The position numbers were made by a program, and so were the translations under genes. Under the pieces are notes generated by a model. It saw only the letters and a list, made by a program, of their open reading frames with translations. It had not been told where the DNA came from and made no database searches. Of a stretch of DNA of 64,000 nt, positions 47,024 to 57,732 are shown piece by piece. Each line of letters starts with the position of its first letter. The first letter of the stretch is position 1. The stretch is taken from contig JAIQDT010005794.1 in NCBI GenBank assembly GCA_021521415.1, positions 62,001 to 126,000 of the forward strand. Direction: 5' to 3'. The stretch comes from Bidens hawaiensis (taxonomy: Eukaryota; Streptophyta; Magnoliopsida; Asterales; Asteraceae).

Positions 47024-49087
47024 AGAGAGTGCTGAAAATAGTTCTAGTGAGGAAGATGATGGCAGTTATGATAGTGATCGATCAGATGAAAGTGATCCTG
47101 AGTATACGGCTGCCTTTCAAACACCCTTGGAGGATGTAGAAGTTGACATGAGGTTGTATAAAGCTATTGTAGATTTTGATGTGGTAGAAGCAGCAGGTGA
47201 TCATATTAGTGATGATGATGGTTTAAATCCTTGCATGGATACCTATGAGAGCTCTGATGATGAGCGCTTGAGTGTCTTGAATAGTATGTTAAGAAAGTTC
47301 AAGGGGAAGGAAAGGAATAATGATGATGAGTGTCCATTTTATGTTGGTCAGTTAATAACATTAAAGGAAACATTGAATGAAATGGTTAAGAGTTATGCTA
47401 TTCATGCTAGAAGAGATTTGTATATCAAGAAGAATGATCCTTTAAGGTTTAGGGTGATTTGTTTGGGGACCAATCCTAATTTGGTTGCTGGTGAGGGGTC
47501 AAATGTGTCAAGTCAGGAAAAGTTTAAGGTAAAAAAAAGAGAAATGAAACCCACTTGCCCTTGGACGATGCACATCTCAAGACAATCTGTTGAGGATAAT
47601 TGGTGTGTGAAGGCCATTCCAAAAAAACACAACTGCCTCAGAAATAGAACAATTGGTTTGTACACAATGTATACTATTGCCAAAGAGATTGAGGTTGAGC
47701 TACAAACCACCCCTAACTTATCTACCAAGGAATTGAAGGCCAAATTCCAGCAGATGCATCAAGTACAACTTTCTTAATTCAAGATGAGAAGAGCAAAGAT
47801 AATAGCCTTGCAAAGGAAGGATGGTGACCACACCAAACAATACACCCACCTCAGATCCTATATTGATGAGCTTCTTAAAGCAACCCCAGGTAGTACCATT
47901 AAATTAGATGTTGACCCATGTGCTAACCCTAACCTTAAAACAATGCAATTTAGAAGGATATATGTGTGTTATGTTGCTTTGGTTAAAGGATTTAAATTGC
48001 TTGGTAGAGAACTTCTTGGGTTGGATGGTTGTTTTATGAAAGGGAAATACCCCGGACAGATTTTGACTGCTGTCGGGACAGACGGTAACAATTGCTTGTA
48101 TCCTGTTGCCTTTGCAATAGTGGAAGCCGAATGCACAGACTCATGGAAATGGTTCTTAGATCTCCTTGGAGATGATCTTGACTTGCCTCGTGATGCCAAT
48201 TTTACTTTCATAAGTGACCGACAAAAGGTATGTACACGTAGGATATATTTGTAATAGGCTAACTCATGTACACTAATTATGGTGATTTGACTGTTGTAGG
48301 GACTTATTCAAGCAGTTGAGAGTGTTTTCCCTAGGCAGAGCATCGGTTTTGTTGTAGACACATCCATGAGAACTTGAGGAAAACCTGGAGGGGAGATTTG
48401 TATAAAGGCTTGTTTTATAGGGCAACATCGGCCACTTCCGTCCCCTACTTCAACATGGCAATGGAGAAGATTAAGAAAACAAATCTTGATATGTTTCTCT
48501 GGCTTAGTGAGATCCCGGCAGCAAGATGGTCAAGATCACATTTTTCAGGAAGGGCAAAAAGTGATATGTTGCTGAACAATCTTTGTGAATATTTCAACAA
48601 GCAACTTGTTGGAGCAAGAGACAAGCCGATCATTACATGCTTAGAGTATATTAGAGAGTATTTGACCATGAGGATTGTGACTGTGAAGAAGATGCAAGCC
48701 ACTGCAAGGGGCCCATTAACACTGCAAGCAACAAAAGCATGGGATGAAATCCAAACAGAAGCAAGCAAATTGATGGTTATGATGGTTGATGAAGTGACTT
48801 ACCAGGTATGAATATTTGCATGACTATGATATTACAATCAATCTTTTGTTAATATGCAAATATGTTCATAGGTTAAAAGTCTGAGAAGCCAATGTGTGGT
48901 GAATGTGAGGGATAGAACTTGCACATGCAGGAGATGGGACTTGACAGGTATGCCATGCAAACATGCTGTGGCAGCCCTATATAACATGATAGAAAACAAC
49001 ATGTATATCGGTCCATTGGAGAAGTGGGTTGATGAAGCTTACTGGTTAGACACTTGGAAGAAGGTGTATAATCACCAAATCAGGCCC

Positions 49088-49092
49088 ATACC
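49088..49092. repeat. 5-bp target site duplication atacc (left)
   Basis: Repeated at 60460-60464. Joining the host at this point restores the transposase reading frame. Confidence 0.95.
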
Positions 49093-51819
49093 TGTGACAA
49101 TCGTCAATTTCAGGTTAACCTCGTTAACTCAACTCCGTTAATTCAAACTTTAAGATCGTTGAATCTATAACTCATACTTCATTACATTTAAACTAGGGTT
49201 TAAATGACGCTTAACACTTACTACATGTGTAGTAGTCTTTCGGGATTTGCACCGAAACGCAAACGATTGAGGAATAAACGAAGCACACTAAAACACTAAT
49301 GATGTGATAACTATGTGTTAGGATTATGTGTTATATTATTGTCATGATTATGTGCAAGTTAGGATAGAATGTTCTAGAAAAACAACACTTGAAAGTAGAA
49401 GGACTAGAGTGTAACTTGTTTGTTTATAAATATATCACTAATAAACAAACCCTAACCTATTATTCTAAACCTACAACACCACCGATCGGCTCTCTCTCCC
49501 TCTCTTGACCCACGGCTGCCGTCCACCATCACACACATATACACATCAAATCAAGAGATTAATCCAAGAACTAGGTGCTAGGAAGGTATACTTGATCATC
49601 TCTTACCTCTTTGTTGTTTAATTTTGATGTTTGATGGGTTGTGTGAAAACCCTAAATCGGCCGATCTTGTATGTATGTGATTGTTATGATTCTTGTTAGT
49701 TGGATAATAGATTGATAACTAGATTGATATTGATACATGATTGATTGTTGTTCTTGATTTGAATTAAAACACAAACCCTAATCTTGTATGTATGGTGTGA
49801 TTGATATGCATGGATAGTAGTTATAGTGTCTAGAGGGTTATATGGATGCATGATAGTTCATAGATTGTTATTATGATGAGTTTTGATGTGAACAGATTCT
49901 GGACAGAACGTATATACGATGTTTAACTGACTGTAACGAAGTGTAAACGTGAAAATTGATTGAGATTGTGGGTACTGCAGTAAACTAGGTTGAGTCTAGT
50001 TTCTATGAAGTATAAATTCGTAATTTTTGGATAAGTGGAAGTATACTTTTATGATTTTACAAAAACGTGATGCAAAGCTGAGCTGTTAGACCTGCTGTTA
50101 GGTTATGTTGTGAATGTTATATCTCATGAACTACGAGACCAATTGGGTTGGTTCCACTTCTGGAGGTTGACTCACTGAGTTAGGAACCAAACCCAAGTGG
50201 TCTTGCATTTATTGGATTTTTCGTTTAACGGGAATTGCAAATAACATTCTGATGTGCATGAATCTGACTGATATAAGTTAGCTGTAATGTTTTGATCATT
50301 ATGAACAGTCTATATGGAATAAAAATAAGATAAAAGATGTTCTGGAAACCTAAGATATGTATGCTCCTGTGGTAATTTTTGGTAAATTAATTGAGACGTT
50401 ATAATCGGTAAACTAGTGCAATCTTTCAAGTAGAAATTCTGTCATAACGAAACTAGCTGCTGAGTTGTATAGGAATGCATGAAATATGATAGTTTTTATA
50501 TAATTGTTGTATTTTGACCAAAATACCCTTGCGGGGAATAGTTGCTAGTTGATTGCCATGAATTGACCAAATTGCCCTTATGGGGAATAATGGTTAGTTA
50601 GTCTTTGTTTGTTGACCAAAATGCCCCTACGGGAATAATTGCTAATAAGTATGTTATTAATACGTGACACGAAAGTAATTGCTCACTCATGTATCGTATC
50701 ACAATTTTACTTGTTTAAGTCACACACGATTCACAAACGAAACACGAAACATGTTACGTGCATAGGTATTATGTGCCGAGTCTAGAGACTCGTTAAACAT
50801 TCCGATACTTAGAAAATCTCTTTGTTATTTTAGAACGCTAGAGAGTTTTCTACGACGCGCATCACTCGGTGATCTAGATCGGATATTCTTCGCAAACAGT
50901 GAGTTCACTTACCCCACTCTTAAACTGTTTTTAAACGTTTTTCACTTGGGGGAGATAACATACTCCGATAAACATATTTTCTGAGATAAACGCATATGAA
51001 AGATTTTGTTATAAATTATATATCACTTGTAAAGGCAAAGCGGCATACGTAACATTTGAAGTCCCACACATCGGACCGGTTAATATTTGGAATAGCGAGT
51101 CACTTTTGGGTAGTACTACTGGGTTTGACAAACCCCACCCGACGCTAAGCTCAACTGGAGGTTGAGTGGGTGTAAATTTTGGCTAACACTTACCATGGTC
51201 TGGAGGACCTGGTGACGGGCACTTGATAAACAGTCAGCTTCGGTCGCGAACCACTTAGCGATACTTGTTGTATAGATTAGCTACCTATCGATATATAATT
51301 TGACATAACACTATCTGGTAATGCAAAACACTTAAACGCTGTAACGTGGTTACACACTTAAACGCTGTAACGTGGTTACACACTTAAACGCTGTAACGTA
51401 GTTACACACTCAAACGCTGTAACATGGTAACACACTCAAACGTCGTAACGGGGTTACGCAACATTTAAACGTCGTAACGAGGTTACGCAAAACGCTAAAC
51501 GATTTATCTTATTTTACTTGTGAACTCACCAACCTTGTGTTGACACTTTTAGTATGTTATTCTCAGGTAGCCGAGGCGGGCGCGCGGTTTAGGAGCATGC
51601 ATTAATGAAAACACTTTTATTCTGCAAACTTAATTTTAACAGTTACATTTGGTTTTAAGTCGTCCTGCGTGACGCAACTTTTGAATTAAGGTTTTACGCT
51701 TCCGCACTTACTTTCATTTAAACGTTTTTCTTTGGTTTGGTTATAACTAATGATTCCGATCCTGCCAGTTCACACCCTCTGACGGTAAAACTCCGTTAGT
51801 GGATTTTGAGGGTGTGACA
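49093..51819 (+). repeat. 5' LTR of the young Tekay-type element
   Basis: 2727 bp, TGTGACAATCG...GGTGTGACA. Its 3' end shares blocks with the other Tekay-type LTR (ggtaaaactccgttagtgga, cagtcagcttcggtcg). It contains a 26-bp tandem array near 51330-51490 and three loose repeats of gaccaaaatgcccctacggg at 50515-50645. Confidence 0.97.
51328..51490. repeat. 26-bp tandem array in the 5' LTR
   Basis: About six copies of cacttaaacgctgtaacgtg plus gttaca, drifting towards the 3' side. Matching copy in the other LTR at 59968-60130. Confidence 0.9.
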
Positions 51820-51822
51820 GAT

Positions 51823-51840
51823 TGGTATCAGAGCCATTGG
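51823..51840 (+). promoter_or_regulatory. primer-binding site (initiator tRNA-Met)
   Basis: tggtatcagagccattgg, three bases after the LTR end; identical to that at 11750. Confidence 0.92.
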
Positions 51841-51995
51841 TTATAGCGAACTAGAAACTGCATGCATACTAGACTATAACCGCGACGACCCATTAGTTAT
51901 AATGATACGCACTGCATAGGTTTGTGTAGTCTTGAAATCTTATTTCCTTATCTCCTTCACTCATACGCGCGCATATACCCGGCTTACCTGTAGGA

Positions 51996-52760
51996 ATGTC
52001 GACGCCACCCTCATCATCATCCGATTCGATGACGCATGCTCACGGGAAGGAACCGCAGTTACCTACTGCCTCGCCACCCCGTGTAGTCCCGGAACTCGAA
52101 GCTCCTGCACCAAAGAAGTACCGCCTATCCGGAGGCTTGTATGACAACAACGTTAGCTGGGAATGGTACCCCAACATGATCAGACGTATGGTCTACCGTG
52201 AACAAGTTCCCCCATTGCCTCACCCGAACCACCCTACTTACCCTAACACTCTACCACCTATAACCGAACCTGTAGAGCGAGTTCTCGCAGCTGTCGTTTC
52301 TTGTTTGGAGCGTGATGTGGGTTACATGCGCTACACTAGAGAAAATGTTGCCAGACTGTTTAAAGATGGAACCGAGACTCAGGAGGAGATTGCCCGCATG
52401 GCAGCGGCAATGAAAGAAATGCAAGAGACTAGTGAGCAATAAACCAAGGTTATGATGAAGATGCAAGCCGAGATGATAGACTTGCAAGAGCAACTCCAAG
52501 AAGCAAGGACCCGAACCGAAATAGCCTTAGAACGTTGCGATATCCTACAAATGCAACTTGCCCAGAACGTAGCAGAACCTGAGGCAGAGCCCGAGGCAGA
52601 GCCTGATGTAGAACCTGAAGAAGATCCCGAAGAGGAGCCTGAGGAGGATCCCGAGGAAGATCCCGAAGAGGAGCCCGAGGAGGAACCTGAAGAAGAACCG
52701 AAGGAGGAACCAGCTGAGGAGGAGGCACATTCAGAGGTGTCCTCAGATGACGACATCTAG
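51996..52760 (+). pseudogene. ORF0: extra pre-gag protein, one nonsense codon
   Basis: One frame from ATG 51996 to TAG 52758-52760, broken only by TAA at 52440-52442. The order matches the ORF0 at 11904: a Ser-rich N-terminus (STPPSSSSDS), a WEWYP motif, VPPL, and a PVERVLAAVVSCL block. A helical part follows (EMQETSEQ, then MQAEMIDLQEQLQ after the stop), then a tail of EPEEDPEE repeats. Sequence identity outside the motifs is low although the architecture is kept. The stop is either a real break in a copy whose gag-pol is intact, or is tolerated if ORF0 is supplied by other copies. Function unknown. Confidence 0.65.
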
Positions 52761-52998
52761 TGAGGATGACACTTAGATGGAGGGGTTGTCTCCATCCGAA
52801 CTATTATTTTTCTATAATTTTAAGGATTGATTGGAAATACTTTGTAGCGAATACAATGGTTTTAATCATGAATTTTTAATTAGACTAATAAGTGGTTGTG
52901 ATGTGATGTTGTTTTTTTTTTCTTACCTATCTTTTATTACATGTATGGTGTGTTGTATATGAAAGAAAAATTCACGTTTTATACTATGATTCTAGGAA
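52761..52998 (+). other. AT-rich spacer between ORF0 and gag
   Basis: Contains a T run (52912-52921) and a pyrimidine-rich part, and ends actatgattctag just before the gag start, which resembles an intron 3' end. Equivalent to 12600-12850. Confidence 0.4.
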
Positions 52999-55900
52999 AT
53001 GGCCGGAAGAAACGCTGGACGAGGACGAGGTAACATCAGCATGACTGCAGCTGAACTCCAAACCCTGCTGAATGACCATGTTGCTGCCGCTTTAGCTGCA
53101 CACGTTCAAAATCAAACAGGAGGTCCGAATGGAGCATGTACCTTCAAGAACTACTTAGACTGCAAGCCCAGTACGTTTAAGGGCACTGAGGGAGCTATAG
53201 GCTTCCTGCGTTGGGCTGAGAAGGCCGAGTCGGCCTTTGAGATGTGTAATTGTCCCCCTGCCAGTAGGGTCAAATTCGCTGCTGGGACACTTGAGGATTC
53301 CGCCCTCACTTGGTGGAATTCGAACGTCCAGATCCTTGGATTGGAACTGGCTAACGCGATGAACTGGGAGGAGTTCAAAAACATGATGCGAGAGGAGTAC
53401 TGTCCGAGGGAAGAAATTTCGAAGTTAGAGTCGGAGTTTTGGTCGTTGAAAATGGTGGGTTCAGAGATTGAAAGCTACACTACTCGTTCGCACGAGTTGG
53501 CAGTGATGTGTCCGCGGATGGTGGATCCGCCGAGCAAGAGAATAGAGATGTACATTGATGGGTTAGCACCACAGATTCAGGGTATGGTGACGTCTTCCAG
53601 ACCAGCCACGATCCAACAAGCGATCCGTTTGGCTCACAAACTGACGGATCAGGCTGTGACCCAGGGTGCGTTACCACCGAGGGGTTCGACTGTTAAAGCC
53701 CGTGACAACCCGAGTAATGACCACGTCAGCAACAGTAACAACAACAGCAACCCGAACAGCGGGAAGAGAAAGTTTGACAACACCAGATCTTCATCCTCAA
53801 ACCTCCCACCGCAACACCACTACCGTAAGCCCGAATTTACTCGGAGTTTCAACACTCAGAATCACAACAACAACAACGGTAGCGGGCAGGTTTCGAGCGG
53901 ATATGTTGGGAAATATCCAAAGTGCAACAGGTGCAACTTTCATCATGTTGGTCAATGTGACCGTGTCAAGTGTCAAAGATGCGGAAAGATAGGTCATCAA
54001 GCGAAAGAATGTAGAGGAGACCTTGCGGCGAAGGGTGCTCCTAAGCCACCGATGACGACTAAGGGATGTTTTGAATGTGGACAGGAAGGTCATTTCCGGA
54101 AGGATTGCCCCAAGCTGAAACATAATGACAACAATGGGGGCAATGGAAGTGGCAGTAATGGTGGAGGAAATGGCAAAGGAAGAGCGTTTGTGATTGGATC
54201 AGGTCAAGCCCGCAGAGATCCGCATGTGGTGTCTGGTAAGTTCCCTGTAAACGATTGTTTTGCTTCTGTTTTGTTTGACACTGGAGCTGATAGGAGTTTT
54301 GTGTCAAAGGCCTTTAGCCAACTTTTAAACCTTACTCCAACCCCGTTAGACGCTAAGTTTCCTGTTGAATTAGCTAACGGCAAAACTGTAATAACAACTC
54401 ATATACTTGCGGGATGTAAGTTGAAACTGTCAGGTCATGTCTTTGACATCGACCTTATTCCTTTTACGCTTAGTAGTTTCGATGTCGTTGTCGGCATGGA
54501 CTGGTTATCCGAGAACCGAGCGGAGATTATATGCCATGATAAGATAGTCCATATTACCACCCCTTCTGGCGAGATCATTTCGGTCCGAGGCGAGAGAAGC
54601 GGCATGACCACCAGCGTCATTACCCTTATGAAGGCGCAGAAGTATTTACGAAAGGGTCATCCGGCAATTTTGGCGCAGATTGTTGAGAAACCCGCGGAGG
54701 AGAAACGAATTGAAGACATACCGGTTGTGCGAGACTTCCCGGAAGTTTTCCCGGAGGATTTACCTGGACTCCCTCCTATTCGTCAAGTCGAATTTCAGAT
54801 CGAGTTGACACCCGGTGCAGCACCCATAGCACGAGCCCCGTATCGGCTCGCACCGGCGGAACTTCAGGAGTTGTCCACCCAGTTGCAAGATTTGTTGGAT
54901 AAAGGTTTTATCCGACCTAGCTCATCGCCATGGGGAGCCCCTGTCTTGTTTGTCCGAAAGAAAGACGGGACTTTCCGAATGTGCATCGACTACCGGGAGT
55001 TGAACAAGATGACGGTCAAGAACCGTTATCCTTTACCCCGAATTGATGATTTGTTTGACCAGCTTCAGGGATCGAGTTACTACTCGAAGATCGATCTACG
55101 ATCCGGTTATCACCAGCTGAGAGTGCGCGAAAAAGATATTTCAAAAACGGCTTTCAGAACACGGTATGGTCACTACGAGTTTTCGGTTATGCCTTTTGGC
55201 CTAACCAACGCACCAGCCGTATTTATGGATCTCATGAATCGAGTATGCAAGGCGTACCTCGACAAGTTCGTGATTGTTTTCATCGATGATATTCTCGTCT
55301 ATTCCAAGAACGAGACTGACCACGAAGAGCACTTAAGGATAATTCTGGAACTACTGAAGAAGGAACAACTGTATGCTAAACTCTCGAAATGTGAATTCTG
55401 GCTTCGCGAGGTTCACTTTTTAGGACATGTGATCAACGAGAATGGTATCCATGTCGATCCCGGTAAGGTAGAGGCCATCAAAAACTGGGAAGCACCTAAG
55501 ACTCCGACTGAGGTGCGACAATTCCTAGGACTGGCCGGCTACTATCGGCGTTTCATCGAGGGATTTTCAAAGATTGCTCAACCCCTCACCGCTTTGACTC
55601 ACAAGGGCACTAAGTACAACTGGGGTGACGCGCAAGAATCCGCTTTTCAACTGTTGAAAACCAAGCTTTGTAGCGCCCCTATTTTAGCTCTCCCCGAGGG
55701 AACGGAAAACTTTGAGGTACACTGTGACGCATCTATACAAGGTCTCGGTTGTGTGCTGATGCAACTCGAGAAGGTTATAGCCTACGCCTCTAGACAACTA
55801 CGGGTTCACGAGAAGAACTACACGACCCACGATTTGGAACTCGGAGCTGTAGTGTTTGCTCTTAAGATATGGAGGCATTACTTGTACGGTACCAAGTTTA

Positions 55901-57600
55901 CCATTTACACCGACCACAAGAGTCTCCAACATATCTACGATCAGAAGGAGCTGAACATGCGACAGCGTCGTTGGGTCGAGCTGCTTAAAGATTACGATTG
56001 TGCCATCAAGTACCACCGTGGCAAGGCCAATGTGGTGGCCGACGCCCTCAGCAGAAAAGAAACAGATAAACCCAGACGGGTGAGAGCATTGCAACTTACG
56101 ATTCATGCCAGCTTACCCAATCAGATTCGCGATGCGCAACTGGAAGCGTTGAAAGATGATAATCTTCCATCGGAACTCATGCGGGGCATGAGCAAGCAAC
56201 TTGAAACCAGATCGGACGGGGTCCGATATTTTGAGAACCGGATTTGGGTTCCACGATACGGAGAATTGAGAACTCTAGTGATGGACGAAGCTCACAAGTC
56301 CCGATATTCTATCCACCCTGGCTCAGATAAAATGTATCATGATTTAAAGGAACTTTACTGGTGGCCGAACATGAAAGCCGACATTGCCACCTACGTGAGC
56401 AAATGCTTGACTTGTGCCAGAGTCAAGATAGAATACCAGAAACCATCTGGTCTACTGCAACAACCGGAACTCCCAATGTGGAAATGGGAACACATCTCAA
56501 TGGACTTTATTACGGGTTTGCCTAAAACACCGACGGGATGCGATACCATCTGGGTGATCGTTGACCGGTTGACTAAATCGGCGCACTTCCTAGCGATTAA
56601 GGAAACAGACAAAATGGAAAGACTGACTCGTGTCTACATGAAGGAAGTAGTGTCGAGACACGGAGTGCCTGTCTCGATCATTTCCGATCGAGATTCTCGT
56701 TTTACCTCACACTTTTGGAAGTCGCTGCAAAGCGCACTGGGCACACGTCTCGATATGAGTACCGCATACCATCCTCAGACGGATGGGCAAAGTGAACGGA
56801 CTATTCAGACCCTGGAGGATATGTTGCGTGCATGCGTCTTAGATTTCGGAAAAAGTTGGGAACCCCACTTACCCTTGGTAGAGTTTTCGTATAATAACAG
56901 CTACCACGCAAGTATTAAGGTAGCGCCGTTTGAAGCGCTGTACGGACGGAAGTGTCGATCACCACTCTGCTGGGCAGAGGTGGGTGATAGCCAAATCACT
57001 GGTCCGGAACTGGTACTCGAAACCTCGGAAAAGATTGTTCAAATCCGAAATCGCATGGCAGCAGCACGAGATCGCCAAAAGAGTTACGCCGACAAGCGCC
57101 GAAAACCTCTCGAATTTCAAGTAAACGATCGAGTGTTACTCAAAGTCTCACCCTGGAAAGGTGTGGTTCGCTTTGGTAAGCGAAACAAACTCAACCCACG
57201 ATATGTTGGTCCGTACCGGATAACTGAGCGCATTGGTCCGGTGGCGTACCGACTGGACCTACCAACAGAACTCAGTGGCGTACACGATGTATTCCACGTA
57301 TCAAATTTGAAGAAATGCCTATCTGATGAAACCCAAGTAGTCCCTTTGGAGGAACTACAAGTTGATGAACAGTTACGGTTCATTGAGGAACCAGTCGAGG
57401 TTTTGGATTGGGAAACCAAAACGCTCAAACACAGCAAAATTCCAATTGTTAAGGTTCGTTGGAACTCGAGACGTGGACCGGAGTTCACATGGGAACGCGA
57501 GGATCACATGATGAAAAAGTATCCTCACCTTTTTGAAGGGCTAACCAAACACCGAAAACCGCGAAACCCGGCAAACCGTCAAACATCACCGGAGGTATGA
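52999..57600 (+). CDS. intact gag-pol polyprotein with chromodomain, 1533 residues
   Basis: The ATG at 52999 matches the gag start of the other element. Gag runs to about residue 390, with zinc knuckles at 325-338 ([14 protein letters not shown]) and 357-370 ([14 protein letters not shown]). Protease has DTGA at 427-430. RT has [10 protein letters not shown] and FIDD at 761-764. RNase H starts near CDAS (D910), with a TDHKSLQ block. Integrase shows a zinc-binding region from H1106 to CLTC, then the catalytic triad D1169, D1230 and E1266. A GPY motif is at about 1403, and a chromodomain at about 1461-1512 ([25 protein letters not shown]). It would make capsid and copy and insert the element; chromodomains of this group are known to guide insertion to heterochromatin. 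No break found. Confidence 0.97.
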   Translation: MAGRNAGRGRGNISMTAAELQTLLNDHVAAALAAHVQNQTGGPNGACTFKNYLDCKPSTFKGTEGAIGFLRWAEKAESAFEMCNCPPASRVKFAAGTLEDSALTWWNSNVQILGLELANAMNWEEFKNMMREEYCPREEISKLESEFWSLKMVGSEIESYTTRSHELAVMCPRMVDPPSKRIEMYIDGLAPQIQGMVTSSRPATIQQAIRLAHKLTDQAVTQGALPPRGSTVKARDNPSNDHVSNSNNNSNPNSGKRKFDNTRSSSSNLPPQHHYRKPEFTRSFNTQNHNNNNGSGQVSSGYVGKYPKCNRCNFHHVGQCDRVKCQRCGKIGHQAKECRGDLAAKGAPKPPMTTKGCFECGQEGHFRKDCPKLKHNDNNGGNGSGSNGGGNGKGRAFVIGSGQARRDPHVVSGKFPVNDCFASVLFDTGADRSFVSKAFSQLLNLTPTPLDAKFPVELANGKTVITTHILAGCKLKLSGHVFDIDLIPFTLSSFDVVVGMDWLSENRAEIICHDKIVHITTPSGEIISVRGERSGMTTSVITLMKAQKYLRKGHPAILAQIVEKPAEEKRIEDIPVVRDFPEVFPEDLPGLPPIRQVEFQIELTPGAAPIARAPYRLAPAELQELSTQLQDLLDKGFIRPSSSPWGAPVLFVRKKDGTFRMCIDYRELNKMTVKNRYPLPRIDDLFDQLQGSSYYSKIDLRSGYHQLRVREKDISKTAFRTRYGHYEFSVMPFGLTNAPAVFMDLMNRVCKAYLDKFVIVFIDDILVYSKNETDHEEHLRIILELLKKEQLYAKLSKCEFWLREVHFLGHVINENGIHVDPGKVEAIKNWEAPKTPTEVRQFLGLAGYYRRFIEGFSKIAQPLTALTHKGTKYNWGDAQESAFQLLKTKLCSAPILALPEGTENFEVHCDASIQGLGCVLMQLEKVIAYASRQLRVHEKNYTTHDLELGAVVFALKIWRHYLYGTKFTIYTDHKSLQHIYDQKELNMRQRRWVELLKDYDCAIKYHRGKANVVADALSRKETDKPRRVRALQLTIHASLPNQIRDAQLEALKDDNLPSELMRGMSKQLETRSDGVRYFENRIWVPRYGELRTLVMDEAHKSRYSIHPGSDKMYHDLKELYWWPNMKADIATYVSKCLTCARVKIEYQKPSGLLQQPELPMWKWEHISMDFITGLPKTPTGCDTIWVIVDRLTKSAHFLAIKETDKMERLTRVYMKEVVSRHGVPVSIISDRDSRFTSHFWKSLQSALGTRLDMSTAYHPQTDGQSERTIQTLEDMLRACVLDFGKSWEPHLPLVEFSYNNSYHASIKVAPFEALYGRKCRSPLCWAEVGDSQITGPELVLETSEKIVQIRNRMAAARDRQKSYADKRRKPLEFQVNDRVLLKVSPWKGVVRFGKRNKLNPRYVGPYRITERIGPVAYRLDLPTELSGVHDVFHVSNLKKCLSDETQVVPLEELQVDEQLRFIEEPVEVLDWETKTLKHSKIPIVKVRWNSRRGPEFTWEREDHMMKKYPHLFEGLTKHRKPRNPANRQTSPEV

Positions 57601-57603
57601 ACT

Positions 57604-57732
57604 AAATTTCGGGACGAAATTTCTTTCTACTAGGGGATGATATGACAAACTGAAAATCTTTCTTACTTTTTCAGGCTCTCATCACGACTTGACTCAAATT
57701 TTCGGGACGAAAATTCTTTAACATGGGAATGA
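57604..57732 (+). promoter_or_regulatory. doubled hairpin/polypurine module before the 3' LTR
   Basis: aaatttcgggacgaaattt (57604-57622) followed by taggggatgatatgaca, then aaattttcgggacgaaaatt (57696-57715) followed by acatgggaatga, which abuts the LTR at 57733. The first copy even ends in an LTR-like atgaca. Confidence 0.75.

Noticed and set aside
51328..51490. Regular 26-bp repeats as a CRISPR array
   Set aside because: Tandem units without spacers inside a plant LTR.
52379..52756. Minus-strand ORF rich in Ser-Gly repeats
   Set aside because: Exact antisense shadow of the Asp/Glu-Pro repeats of ORF0.
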